From Streptomyces barringtoniae (GTDB taxonomy: Bacteria; Actinomycetota; Actinomycetes; Streptomycetales; Streptomycetaceae), in assembly GCF_020819595.1 (NCBI RefSeq), contig NZ_JAJHNP010000016.1, positions 143,988 to 207,987 of the forward strand: a DNA stretch of 64,000 bases. The letters run 5' to 3'. Below, piece by piece: positions 50,146 through 58,512 of this stretch (positions are counted from its first letter, which is position 1; each line of letters begins with the position of its first letter). The translations under genes and the position numbers were made by a program. The notes under the pieces were generated by a model. It saw nothing but the letters and a program-made list of their open reading frames with translations. It was not told the DNA's origin and ran no database searches.

Positions 50146-51363
50146 TCAGGCGGCACTTCCAGCGGTCCAGGCGCTCCACGACATGTTCCAGCCGTTGAGC
50201 CCGTTGTCCGGAGCCACCGTCGTGTCCGGGGAGTTCTTCACGATGACGACGTCCCCTACGAGCGTGTTGTCGTAGAACCACCTCGCGGGCGTGGCGCCCT
50301 GGGCGCCCTGTACGTCGGCCATGCCGACGCAGCCGTGGCTGGTGCCCTCGCGGCCGAAGGGCGGGTTGCCCTGGTTGTACCAGTAGTTGCCGTGGATGAA
50401 GGTGCCGGAGTCCGTCAGGCGCATCGCGTGCGGTACGTCCGGGATGTTGTACTCGCCGCCGAGGCCGACCGTCCGGCTGTCCATGCGGGTCTGCGTGAAC
50501 TTCTCGGAGATCACCATCTGCCCGTTGTAGGTGGTGTGCTGCGGGCTACCGGTGGAGATCGGGATCGTCTTGACGGTCTTGCCGTCCCGTACGACGGTCA
50601 TGGTCTGGGTGTTGGCGTCGACCGTGGAGACCTGCGACCGCCCGATGGTGAAGGAGACGGTCTTCTTCTGCACCCCGTAGACGCCCTTCGCGGCCTGGAC
50701 GCCGTCCAGGGAGATCCGCATCGTGACCCTGGAGCCGGCCTTCCAGTAGTCCTGCGGCCGGAAGTCCAGCCGCCGGTCCCCGAACCAGTGGCCGACCACC
50801 TGCTGGCCACTGCTGGAGTTGACCGTGATGTGCGACTGCACGGCCTTCTTGTCGGTGATCGACTTGTCGAACGTGAACGACACCGGCATGCCCACCCCGA
50901 CCGTGCTGCCGTTGTCCGGCGTGTAGGTGCCGATGAAGCTGTTCGCCGTCGTCACCGTGGTGAAGATGGAGTTGGCCGCCGCGGTGCGCCCGTCGGCGTC
51001 CTTCGCGGTCGCGTCGATCTCGTACTTCGTTCCGCGCTCCAGCTGCTGCTTCGGCTTCCAGCTGCCGCCGTCCGCCGATATCGCGCCGGCCACGGTCTGC
51101 CCCGTCCCCGACACGGTCATCTTCACGTCGGTCAGCTTGCCGCCGCTGACCTTCACGCCGGTCGCGTTGATGGACGCGCCGGTCGAACCGTCCTTGGCCG
51201 AGATCGCGATCTTCGCCGTGGACGTCTTGGGAGAGTTCTTGCCGTCCTTGCCGTCGCCGGTGGCGTTGGCGCTGCCGCCGCAGGCGGTCAGGGTGAGGCT
51301 GCCGACCATCAGGGCGGCACAGGCCCCCAGTACGCGCCGCGCTGCAATGTCCGGCGTTGTCAC
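50146..51363 (-). CDS. L,D-transpeptidase lipoprotein with Ig-like domains
   Basis: 405 residues from GTG 51363, chosen because GGAG lies 6 nt upstream. Lipobox LTLTAC with Cys28. Then an Ig-like domain (about 45-120), a second beta domain and the YkuD catalytic domain with HGNYWYNQG and SHGCVGM (nucleophile Cys345, His343). It forms 3-3 links in peptidoglycan, fixed to the outer face of the membrane. The form (two Ig-like domains plus YkuD) matches actinobacterial LdtMt2-type enzymes. Confidence 0.92.
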   Translation of the reverse strand: MTTPDIAARRVLGACAALMVGSLTLTACGGSANATGDGKDGKNSPKTSTAKIAISAKDGSTGASINATGVKVSGGKLTDVKMTVSGTGQTVAGAISADGGSWKPKQQLERGTKYEIDATAKDADGRTAAANSIFTTVTTANSFIGTYTPDNGSTVGVGMPVSFTFDKSITDKKAVQSHITVNSSSGQQVVGHWFGDRRLDFRPQDYWKAGSRVTMRISLDGVQAAKGVYGVQKKTVSFTIGRSQVSTVDANTQTMTVVRDGKTVKTIPISTGSPQHTTYNGQMVISEKFTQTRMDSRTVGLGGEYNIPDVPHAMRLTDSGTFIHGNYWYNQGNPPFGREGTSHGCVGMADVQGAQGATPARWFYDNTLVGDVVIVKNSPDTTVAPDNGLNGWNMSWSAWTAGSAA

Positions 51364-51580
51364 AGGCTGCTCCAGGTTCGTGTGATGTGCGTGATCCGTT
51401 CCCATGCGTGAAGAAAGAGGGCACCGGCGCCGGGGAAGGTTCCCTCCAGATCCGCATGAACGCCATCACGTGACAGAACCGCGACAATTCAAGCCGGAGA
51501 GCCCGACGGTCGCTTCGTCCCGACTCCGGTCCGCCGCACCCGCCCGGCCCGCACCCCCTGCCTTGCCCCCCCCGGCACCC

Positions 51581-52606
51581 CTACCTCGCCCCGTACAACT
51601 CCCCGTACGACGGCCACACTCCGCCGGGTCCGTCGACCGACTCGGCGGCGCGCACACCCCGCACGATCGCGCGCGTCACCGCATCCGCACCGGCGGCGAG
51701 GATGCCGTTGAGCTCCAGCGGGTGCTCGGAGAGCGGGCGCGCCCCGGTCGCCAGCGCGAACACCGTGTCGCCGTCGTTCATGAGGTGCACCGGTCGTACG
51801 GCGCGCGCGATCCCGTCGTGCGCGGTGCCCGCCAGCTTCTGCGCCTGCGCCTTGGAGAGGCTCGCGTCGGTCGCGACCACCGCCAACGTCGTGTTGAGCG
51901 GAGGCGGCGCGTTCTTGGCGGCGCTTTCGTCGAGCCGTCGGCGCGCGGCCTCGTGCACGCGCTCCTCGGGATACTCCACCCGCCCCCGGCACAACTCCCC
52001 GTACAGCGCCCCCGTCCCGGGCTCGATCACCGACCCCGCGGCGTTCACCACCACCAGCGCGGCCACGGTGACCCCCGAGTCGAGCACCACGCTTGCGGTG
52101 CCCACGCCGCCCTTGATGCGCCCGGCCACGGCGCCCGTCCCTGCCCCGACACACCCCTGCACCACCGGGGCGCCCGGCGTACTCGCCGCCGCGGCTTCCA
52201 CCGCCCGACGCCCCGTCGCCGCGTCCGGGCGCGCGCCGAAATGCCCTCCGCGCCCCAGGTCGAAGACGCACGCGGCGGGAACGACGGGTACGACGTGCGC
52301 GGGGTCCGGCCCCACCCGCACTCCGCGCCGCTGCTCCTCCAGCCAGGCCATCACGCCGGACGCCGCGTCGAGCCCGTAGGCGCTGCCGCCGGTCAGCACG
52401 ACCGCGTCGACCCGCTGGACCACGTTGCGCGGGTCGAGCGCGTCGGTCTCCTTGGTACCGGGGCCGCCGCCGCGCACGTCCACGGCGACGACCGCGCCGC
52501 CCTCCGGAGCGAGCACGACCGTGGTGCCGGTGAGCCAGCCGTCCCCGCTGCGGGTGGCGTGCCCCACCCGCACCCCGGCGACGTCCGTGATTGCGTCAAC
52601 TGTCAT
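51581..52606 (-). CDS. P1 family (S58, DmpA-like) peptidase
   Basis: 341 residues from ATG 52606. It has ITDVAGVRVGHAT at the start, LTGGSAYGLDAASGVMAWLE and PLNTTLAVVATDA near 227-239. There DmpA-type aminopeptidases cut themselves and the new N-terminal residue becomes the nucleophile; here it would be Thr229/230 instead of Ser. It is an Ntn-hydrolase-like enzyme acting on D- or L-amino-terminal peptides. Alone in its transcription direction with the following LtrA gene 37 bp away. Confidence 0.85.
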   Translation of the reverse strand: MTVDAITDVAGVRVGHATRSGDGWLTGTTVVLAPEGGAVVAVDVRGGGPGTKETDALDPRNVVQRVDAVVLTGGSAYGLDAASGVMAWLEEQRRGVRVGPDPAHVVPVVPAACVFDLGRGGHFGARPDAATGRRAVEAAAASTPGAPVVQGCVGAGTGAVAGRIKGGVGTASVVLDSGVTVAALVVVNAAGSVIEPGTGALYGELCRGRVEYPEERVHEAARRRLDESAAKNAPPPLNTTLAVVATDASLSKAQAQKLAGTAHDGIARAVRPVHLMNDGDTVFALATGARPLSEHPLELNGILAAGADAVTRAIVRGVRAAESVDGPGGVWPSYGELYGAR

Positions 52607-52643
52607 GGAGGCCAGTCTCGCCCGCCGAGGCGCCCGCGAGGAG

Positions 52644-53882
52644 TCAGCCGGCGGGAGCGGTCGCGCTCGCCGCGCGCTCCCGGCTCACCATGCGCGCCGT
52701 CAGCGTCACCCCGGCGGCGACCGCGGCCGAGCACACCAGCCCCGCCCCGAACGCCGCCCAGTCGCCCAGGAAGGTGCAGCAGATCACCAGCAGCGCCGCG
52801 GCCGGCAGCACCAGTTGCTGGGCGACGCCGACCTTGAAGTGCCGCGAGTGCAGCGCCCAGACGGTGAGCAGGTACAGCGCCGTGGGCAGGGTCACGGCCG
52901 CCGCCGCGGACAGCGTGGAGATGTGGGTCTTGCCGACCGTGTGCTCCACGGCCACCTCCAGGCCCGCGCCGATCGCCGCGGCCGAGGAGAAGATCAGGTA
53001 GTGGCCGTAACCCCACAGGAACGCCTGGCCGTTGGCGCGGAGGCGGCCATGGATGGGGACCACGAAGTAGATCCACCACGCGGAGAAGACGATCAGGAGC
53101 CCGCCCGCCGCGATCGGCAGCAGCTCGCCCAGTGCGTTGCGCTCGTCGAAGGCCCCCTTCACGGCGACGGTCGCCGCGGCGACCGTCTCGCCGAGCACGA
53201 TGATGGTGAACAGGCCGTACCGCTCGGCGATGTGGTGCGGATGCCAGGACGTCTCGTGGTCCTTCTCGGCGAACAGCGGCACGCACATCTCCGCGATCGC
53301 CATCACCAGGAACACCCAGGGCCGCGCGGGCTCGGGCAGCAGCAACAGTCCGAGCCAGCCGACCTGGCACAGGAGCACGCCGCGCGCGTACCGCAGTGCC
53401 AGGGTTCTCTCGGCGCCCTCGGCCGATCGCGCGGCCCTCAGCCACTGCGCGGCCATCGCCAGCCGCATGATCACGTAGCCGAGCCAGATCCCCAGGTAGT
53501 CATGATGCTGGAAGGCCCGGGAGATGCCTGCGGCCAGCACCAGGACGCCGGCGATCTGCACCAGGGTGACGACCCGGTAGAGCGCGTCGTCGTTGTCGTA
53601 CGCCGAGGCGAACCAGGTGAAGTTCATCCACGCCCACCAGATGGCGAAGAACTGCATGGCGTAGTCGAGGATTCCGTCGCCCGCGTGGCCCTGGGCGACG
53701 GCGTGCACCAGCTGCATGCCGGCCTGCGCGATCGCCACGACGAAGCACAGGTCGAAGAAGAGCTCCAGCGGCGAGGAGACCCGGTGCGTCTCGTCGCGTC
53801 CGCGTGCGACGAGACGTCGCAGCGGTCCGGATGACTGGGGTGCGCCCGAGGAGGCGGGTGCCGGAGCGGAACTCGACGTCAT
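52644..53882 (-). CDS. Low temperature requirement A (LtrA) membrane protein
   Basis: 412 residues from ATG 53882. About ten or more membrane segments; VSSPLELFFDLCFVVAIAQ and YGLFTIIVLGETVAAATVAV are LtrA signatures. Biochemical role is not settled in this family. It lies next to the P1 peptidase gene and may be co-transcribed. Confidence 0.88.
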   Translation of the reverse strand: MTSSSAPAPASSGAPQSSGPLRRLVARGRDETHRVSSPLELFFDLCFVVAIAQAGMQLVHAVAQGHAGDGILDYAMQFFAIWWAWMNFTWFASAYDNDDALYRVVTLVQIAGVLVLAAGISRAFQHHDYLGIWLGYVIMRLAMAAQWLRAARSAEGAERTLALRYARGVLLCQVGWLGLLLLPEPARPWVFLVMAIAEMCVPLFAEKDHETSWHPHHIAERYGLFTIIVLGETVAAATVAVKGAFDERNALGELLPIAAGGLLIVFSAWWIYFVVPIHGRLRANGQAFLWGYGHYLIFSSAAAIGAGLEVAVEHTVGKTHISTLSAAAAVTLPTALYLLTVWALHSRHFKVGVAQQLVLPAAALLVICCTFLGDWAAFGAGLVCSAAVAAGVTLTARMVSRERAASATAPAG

Positions 53883-54036
53883 GCCTTCCAGCACAGCAGA
53901 AAAGCGTCCAGAAGGCCTTGTGAAGCCATCAGCAGACTGTGAGGGCACCCGCTGACAATGAACGCGTTCACAAGCGGCTCCCACCGGGGGTGCCGGACGA
54001 GCGCGGGCGTGTGGAGCGGGGCCGTACCCTTGTGGC

Positions 54037-54213
54037 ATGAGCACCACCCCCGCATCCGAGCCCCGCGACCCGAAGCCCGCGCTGGTCTTCGACGATCCGC
54101 TGGACCAGCAGTCCTCGGACGACACCGACCGCGGGTGGGGCGAGCGCTCGGACAACGGCAGCGCAGCCGACCTGAAGCGCTTCCTCGACGAGAAGCCGCC
54201 CCACCACCTCTGA
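54037..54213 (+). CDS. Conserved-looking small acidic protein
   Basis: 58 residues from ATG 54037: MSTTPASEPRDPKPALVFDD, then an Asp/Ser-rich part and LKRFLDEKPPHHL. It is alone on the plus strand between LtrA and mscL (opposite strand). Codon use is typical for this chromosome and the length is common for Streptomyces small proteins. I do not know the function. Its acidic, Pro-rich sequence suggests it may be unfolded alone. Confidence 0.65.
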   Translation: MSTTPASEPRDPKPALVFDDPLDQQSSDDTDRGWGERSDNGSAADLKRFLDEKPPHHL

Positions 54214-54232
54214 ACCGTCCGCGTCGGCGCCG

Positions 54233-54709
54233 TTAGCGCGCGTCGTGTCCCGATCCACGCTGCGCGACCAGCGCGTCGCGGATCTCCTTGAGCACCTCCA
54301 GCTCGGTCACCTCGATGACCTCCCTGGTGCCCTCCCTCGCCGCCTTGCGGGCCGCCTGCCGCGCCAGGTACTTCGACATCGGCAGGATCATCAGGAAGTA
54401 CACGACCGCTGCCGTGATCACGAAGGTCAGCGTGGCGCCGAGGACGGAGCCCCACAGGATCGGCACACCGCTCTTGACCGAGCCGTCCGCGCTCACCACA
54501 CACGGGTCCTTCAGGCAGAAGCTGTAGTGATCCAGGTTCTGCGTGCCGATCGCGCCCACCAGCGGGTTGATCACCCCCTTGACGACCGAGTTCACGATGT
54601 TCGTGAAGGCCGCGCCGATGACCACCGCGACTGCCAGATCGACGACGTTGCCGCGCATCAGGAAGGCCTTGAAGCCGTGCCAGACGCTCGGTTCCTTCTT
54701 CTCGCTCAC
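54233..54709 (-). CDS. mscL: Large-conductance mechanosensitive channel MscL
   Basis: 158 residues from ATG 54709. First helix GFKAFLMRGNVVDLAVAVVI with the pore-lining GNVVDLAVAVVIG, an outer loop with two Cys (SFCLKDPCVV), second helix and a charged cytoplasmic end. It opens under membrane tension to save cells from osmotic shock. Slightly longer than usual because of the loop and tail. Confidence 0.94.
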   Translation of the reverse strand: MSEKKEPSVWHGFKAFLMRGNVVDLAVAVVIGAAFTNIVNSVVKGVINPLVGAIGTQNLDHYSFCLKDPCVVSADGSVKSGVPILWGSVLGATLTFVITAAVVYFLMILPMSKYLARQAARKAAREGTREVIEVTELEVLKEIRDALVAQRGSGHDAR

Positions 54710-54847
54710 CTCGGGGACTCTCCTCGCCTGCGCAGGGTGTGGAACGAAACGCTCCGCAACCTACGGCACGGTGCGGCCATGGTGTCCAGTCCCCCCGTTC
54801 GATCACGCGACCTGACGGCAATCCGCCGGGAAGGCGTCCCGGGCGGT

Positions 54848-55483
54848 TCAGCACAGCGTCACCGCCAGCCGCTCCGTGGCGCCGGCTCCGACGAGCCGTG
54901 CCGCCGTGCCGCGCGGCACTGACAGCACGACCAGTGCCCCGCTCTCGGCCCCGTCCTCCAGCGGCTCGGGCACCTTGGTCACCCGCACGCCGCGCGCGAG
55001 CACCCGTGCGGCACCCCCGGAGGTCGGGTCTCCAGCGGCGATGACGTCGACGCGGTCGCCGGGCCGCAGGAGCCGGACGGTGGCCGCGTCGGCGATCCGC
55101 ACGGGCGCCGTCACCACGTCCACGGCCGCCCGCCGGCGTACGGGCACCGTGACCGGGCGGCCCCGGGCCTGTTCCGCGTGATGTGGGTCGGCCTCCGTGC
55201 GCGGCCCCGCGGCGACCAGCGCGGCCGCGGTCACCGCGAGGCCGGCCGCGATGGCCCGCCTGCGGTGCCGTACGAGCCGCTGCAGCTGATACCGCCCGCC
55301 GCGCACCCGCACCGGCGGGAACTGGGGGACCTCGCAGGTCGCCGGGGCGTCCGTGCCGAGCGGGCGCGGAAGCCGGAGCGGAGGCGGAGAAAGCTGAGCG
55401 GGCGGAGAGGGCGGGGATGAAGGGGACAGACAGGGCGGAATGGGAGACGGATTCGAGGACGAGGACCGAGGCACGGAAATCAC
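54848..55483 (-). CDS. SAF-domain (RcpC/CpaB-like) exported protein
   Basis: 211 residues from GTG 55483 (start uncertain). A Pro/Ser-rich head is followed by one membrane segment (RRRAIAAGLAVTAAALVAAG). The SAF domain contains VPVRRRAAVDVVTAPVRIAD, VRLLRPGDRVDVIA and GALVVLSVP. It is similar to CpaB/RcpC pilus-assembly proteins, but no pilus genes lie nearby, so its partner is unknown. Confidence 0.75.
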   Translation of the reverse strand: MISVPRSSSSNPSPIPPCLSPSSPPSPPAQLSPPPLRLPRPLGTDAPATCEVPQFPPVRVRGGRYQLQRLVRHRRRAIAAGLAVTAAALVAAGPRTEADPHHAEQARGRPVTVPVRRRAAVDVVTAPVRIADAATVRLLRPGDRVDVIAAGDPTSGGAARVLARGVRVTKVPEPLEDGAESGALVVLSVPRGTAARLVGAGATERLAVTLC

Positions 55484-55627
55484 CGCCTGCGACGAGGAAT
55501 TCGGTTGGCGATGCCACGATGAGGCCTCGCGCCGAATCCCGCCGGAGCCGGTGGATCACGGACGGATTGTGGACAACCCGCCCACCCGAACGGGGAATTC
55601 CGGATCTTCTCGCGAAAGCCGAACGCC

Positions 55628-56461
55628 CTACGGCAGCGGGAAGCCCGGATCCATTCCACCGAGCGCGTTCACGCACAGACAGTCCCGCGCCCCGGTCTCC
55701 GGCAGTGCCGCCACCGCGTCGAACAGCACGCCGCGCAGCCGGTCCACATTGGCCGCGAACACCCGCAGCACCTCCTCGTGCGAGACGCCCTCACCGGTCT
55801 CGGCGCCGGCGTCGAGGTCGGTGACCAGGGTCAGCGACGTGTAGCACAGCTCCAGTTCCCGGGCGAGCGCGGCCTCGGGGTGACCGGTCATGCCCACGAC
55901 CGACCAGCCCTGCGCCCGGTGCCACAACGATTCGGCACGCGTCGAGAAGCGCGGCCCCTCGACCACGACCAGCGTGCCGCCGTCCACCGGCTCCCAGTCC
56001 TGACCCCGGGCGGCCTTGAGGGCGGCAGCGCGCCCGGTGGGGCAGTAGGGGTCGGCCATGGAGACGTGCACGACGTTCGGCACGGTGCCGTCAGGCAGCG
56101 GCAACCCGTCGAAGTACGACTGAATCCGGGACTTCGTACGGTCCACGAACTGGTCCGGAACGAGCAGGGTGCCGGGGCCGTACTCGGGCTGCAGCCCGCC
56201 CACCGCGCAGGGGCCGAGCACCTGCCGGACGCCGACCGAGCGCAGCGCCCACAGGTTGGCGCGGTAGTTGATGCGATGCGGCGGCAGGTGGTGGCCGCGC
56301 CCGTGCCGGGGCAGGAAGGCGACCCGCCGACCGGCGATCTCGCCGAGGAACAGGGAGTCACTGGGCGGCCCGTAGGGGGTGTCCACCTGGACCTCGGTCA
56401 CGTCGTCGAGGAACGAGTAGAAGCCCGAGCCGCCGATTACGCCGATCTCTGCGTTCGCCAT
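55628..56461 (-). CDS. mtnP: S-methyl-5'-thioadenosine phosphorylase
   Basis: 277 residues from ATG 56461. PNP/MTAP family: EIGVIGGSGFYSF (phosphate site), FLPRHGRGHHLPPHRINYRA, VVVEGPRFSTRAE and GMTGHPEAALARELELCYTS. It splits methylthioadenosine into adenine and methylthioribose 1-phosphate for methionine salvage. The adjacent zinc-ribbon gene is on the same strand 100 bp upstream. Confidence 0.93.
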   Translation of the reverse strand: MANAEIGVIGGSGFYSFLDDVTEVQVDTPYGPPSDSLFLGEIAGRRVAFLPRHGRGHHLPPHRINYRANLWALRSVGVRQVLGPCAVGGLQPEYGPGTLLVPDQFVDRTKSRIQSYFDGLPLPDGTVPNVVHVSMADPYCPTGRAAALKAARGQDWEPVDGGTLVVVEGPRFSTRAESLWHRAQGWSVVGMTGHPEAALARELELCYTSLTLVTDLDAGAETGEGVSHEEVLRVFAANVDRLRGVLFDAVAALPETGARDCLCVNALGGMDPGFPLP

Positions 56462-56561
56462 GACCAGCACACTAGCGGGCGGTGAAACCGTGGGGGAGCG
56501 GCCCCCGGAGGCGCCGAAGACCCTGCCGTCGTACGACGGCAGGGTCCGGGGAAGAGGCGGG

Positions 56562-56864
56562 TCAGGCCGCGGAGCTGTTGGTGGAACTCGACGAGGACGC
56601 GGACGAGGACGGCTTCGACTCGGACGAGGCCGAGCCGGACGACGACGTGCCCGACGACTTCGACGCCGGGCTGCTGCTCGACGTGGAGCCACGGGAGTCG
56701 TTGCGGTAGAAGCCGGAGCCCTTGAAGACGATGCCGACCGCGGAGAACACCTTCTTCAGGCGGCCACCGCAGTTGGGGCACTCGGTCAGGGCGTCGTCGG
56801 TGAACTTCTGCACCGCCTCGAGGCCGTCGCCGCACTCGGTGCACTGGTACTGGTAGGTCGGCAC
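56562..56864 (-). CDS. FmdB-family zinc ribbon protein
   Basis: 100 residues from GTG 56864, where AGGAGGA lies 5 nt upstream. A zinc ribbon with CTECGD and CPNCGG (residues 8-35), then FKGSGFYRND and a Ser/Ala-rich tail of about 45 residues. FmdB-like proteins are thought to be regulators but their role is uncertain. A CIRCE-like element begins about 11 nt upstream of the start, so it may be a heat-shock gene under HrcA. Confidence 0.9.
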   Translation of the reverse strand: MPTYQYQCTECGDGLEAVQKFTDDALTECPNCGGRLKKVFSAVGIVFKGSGFYRNDSRGSTSSSSPASKSSGTSSSGSASSESKPSSSASSSSSTNSSAA

Positions 56865-56874
56865 TGTCTTCCTC

Positions 56875-56901
56875 CTGGCACTCTTACTCAATGAGTGCTA
56901 A
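56875..56901 (-). promoter_or_regulatory. CIRCE-like element (HrcA operator) before the FmdB gene
   Basis: CTGGCACTC (56875-56883), 9 nt, GAGTGCTAA (56893-56901). The right arm is the perfect CIRCE half; the left differs from TTAGCACTC at two bases. It overlaps the ribosome site region. Confidence 0.65.
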
Positions 56902-56931
56902 CGACGGTCCATAGTGACGTATTCCGTGGGA

Positions 56932-58230
56932 TCAGTCCACCGCCACCGGCACGCGGTGACCGACGCCACGTGCGACGGTACGGTTCTGCGGCCGCGCGAC
57001 CAGCCGCGACCGCAGCGCCAGCAGGGTCGCCAGCGCGAGTACGGTGCCGGCCATCGGCACCAGGAATCCCGCACCGTCCCACAGCCGGTCCTCCAGCTGT
57101 CCGGCGACCGTGACGGCGGCTGCCTGTCCGAGCGCGACCGCGCCGGTCAGCCACGTGAAGGCCTCCGTGCGCGCGCCGGCCGGGACCAGGCCCTCGACCA
57201 GCGTGTAGCCGGTGATCAGCGCCGGCGCGATGCACATGCCCACCAGCAGGCCCAGCCCGGCGAGCAGCAGCACCGAGTGCGCCGTCCACAGGGCGGACGC
57301 CACGATCGCGAGCGCCGTGTAGCCGACGACCAGGCGGTGCTGGGGAGCGGTCTTCCAGGCGATCGCGCCGCAGACGACGCCGGACAGCATGTTGCCGGCG
57401 GCGAAGACGCCGTACAGGACACCGTTCAGGCCGGGCTCGCCGATCGACTCGGTGAACGCCGCGAGCGCCACCTGCATGCCGCCGAAGACGGACCCGATGC
57501 CCAGGAAGGTCACGACCAGCACGCGCACGCCCGGTACGCGCAGCGCGGAGGCGTGCTTCACGCGCGCGTGCCCGCTCTCGCCGGTCACCGGCGGCTGCGT
57601 GCCCTTCTGCGCGGCGAACAGCAGACCGCCGACGAGGGTCAGCGCGCCCTCGGTGACCAGGCCGGCCGCCGGTGTCACCGCGGTGCACAGCGCGGTCGCC
57701 AGCAGCGGGCCGAAGACGAACGTCAGCTCGTCCGTGACCGACTCGAACGCCGCCGCGGTGGCCATCAGGGGCGAACCCTGCAGCTTCACGCCCCAGCGCG
57801 CCCGCACCATGGGGCCGACCTGCGGCACCGAGGCGCCGGTGGGGACGGCCGCCAGGAACAGCGCCCACAGGGGCGCGTGGGCCAGGGCGAGCGCCGTCAG
57901 CGACAGGCCGGACAGCGTGTGCACCACCACGCCGGGGACCAGCACGGCGCGCTGGCCGTAGCGGTCGGCGAGGCGCCCGCTGTACGGCGCGAACAGGGCC
58001 ATGGAGACACCGGTGGCGGCCGCGGCGGCGCCCGCGGCGCCGTACGAGCCGGTGGTGTGCTGCACGAGCAGCACGATGGAGAGGGTGAGCATCGCGAACG
58101 GCTGGCGCGCCGCGAAACCGGGGAGCAGGAAGGTCCAGGCGCCGCGGGTGCGCAGCAGCTGTCCGTATCCCGGGTGGGAAGAGGCCGGCGAGGTCTTCTC
58201 CGGTTCGGTGGTGGTGACCGTGGATCCCAC
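56932..58230 (-). CDS. MFS transporter
   Basis: 432 residues from ATG 58230. About 12 membrane segments; motif A-like FAPYSGRLADRYGQRAVLVP after the second helix. It resembles the small 12-TM drug/metabolite exporters of Streptomyces. Its substrate cannot be guessed. A head of about 25 polar residues precedes the first segment. The 282-bp gap upstream shows no gene. Confidence 0.85.
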   Translation of the reverse strand: MGSTVTTTEPEKTSPASSHPGYGQLLRTRGAWTFLLPGFAARQPFAMLTLSIVLLVQHTTGSYGAAGAAAAATGVSMALFAPYSGRLADRYGQRAVLVPGVVVHTLSGLSLTALALAHAPLWALFLAAVPTGASVPQVGPMVRARWGVKLQGSPLMATAAAFESVTDELTFVFGPLLATALCTAVTPAAGLVTEGALTLVGGLLFAAQKGTQPPVTGESGHARVKHASALRVPGVRVLVVTFLGIGSVFGGMQVALAAFTESIGEPGLNGVLYGVFAAGNMLSGVVCGAIAWKTAPQHRLVVGYTALAIVASALWTAHSVLLLAGLGLLVGMCIAPALITGYTLVEGLVPAGARTEAFTWLTGAVALGQAAAVTVAGQLEDRLWDGAGFLVPMAGTVLALATLLALRSRLVARPQNRTVARGVGHRVPVAVD

Positions 58231-58512
58231 GGCCCGTGCCTTTCTGCCGCCTGGTAGCGCGGGCCTGGTGGGGCCCGGGCGCCGAGAGCTGTCCTCTTGC
58301 GCGGACTGCGGTAGATACCGGCGCCCACTACGGGTGGGTGGCGACGGCCGCCATACGGTCGCGCCAGCTCTGCGTCAGGCAGAGTTGGTTCGATCAGGGT
58401 GCGCCCTCATGCTACAAGGACCACCGGCCGGCGCAGCTGTGAAAACGAGCACCACGGACTCGGGCACCTGGGATTTCACGGAAAGGGAGCGTGAACGGCA
58501 CCGAACGCGCCC

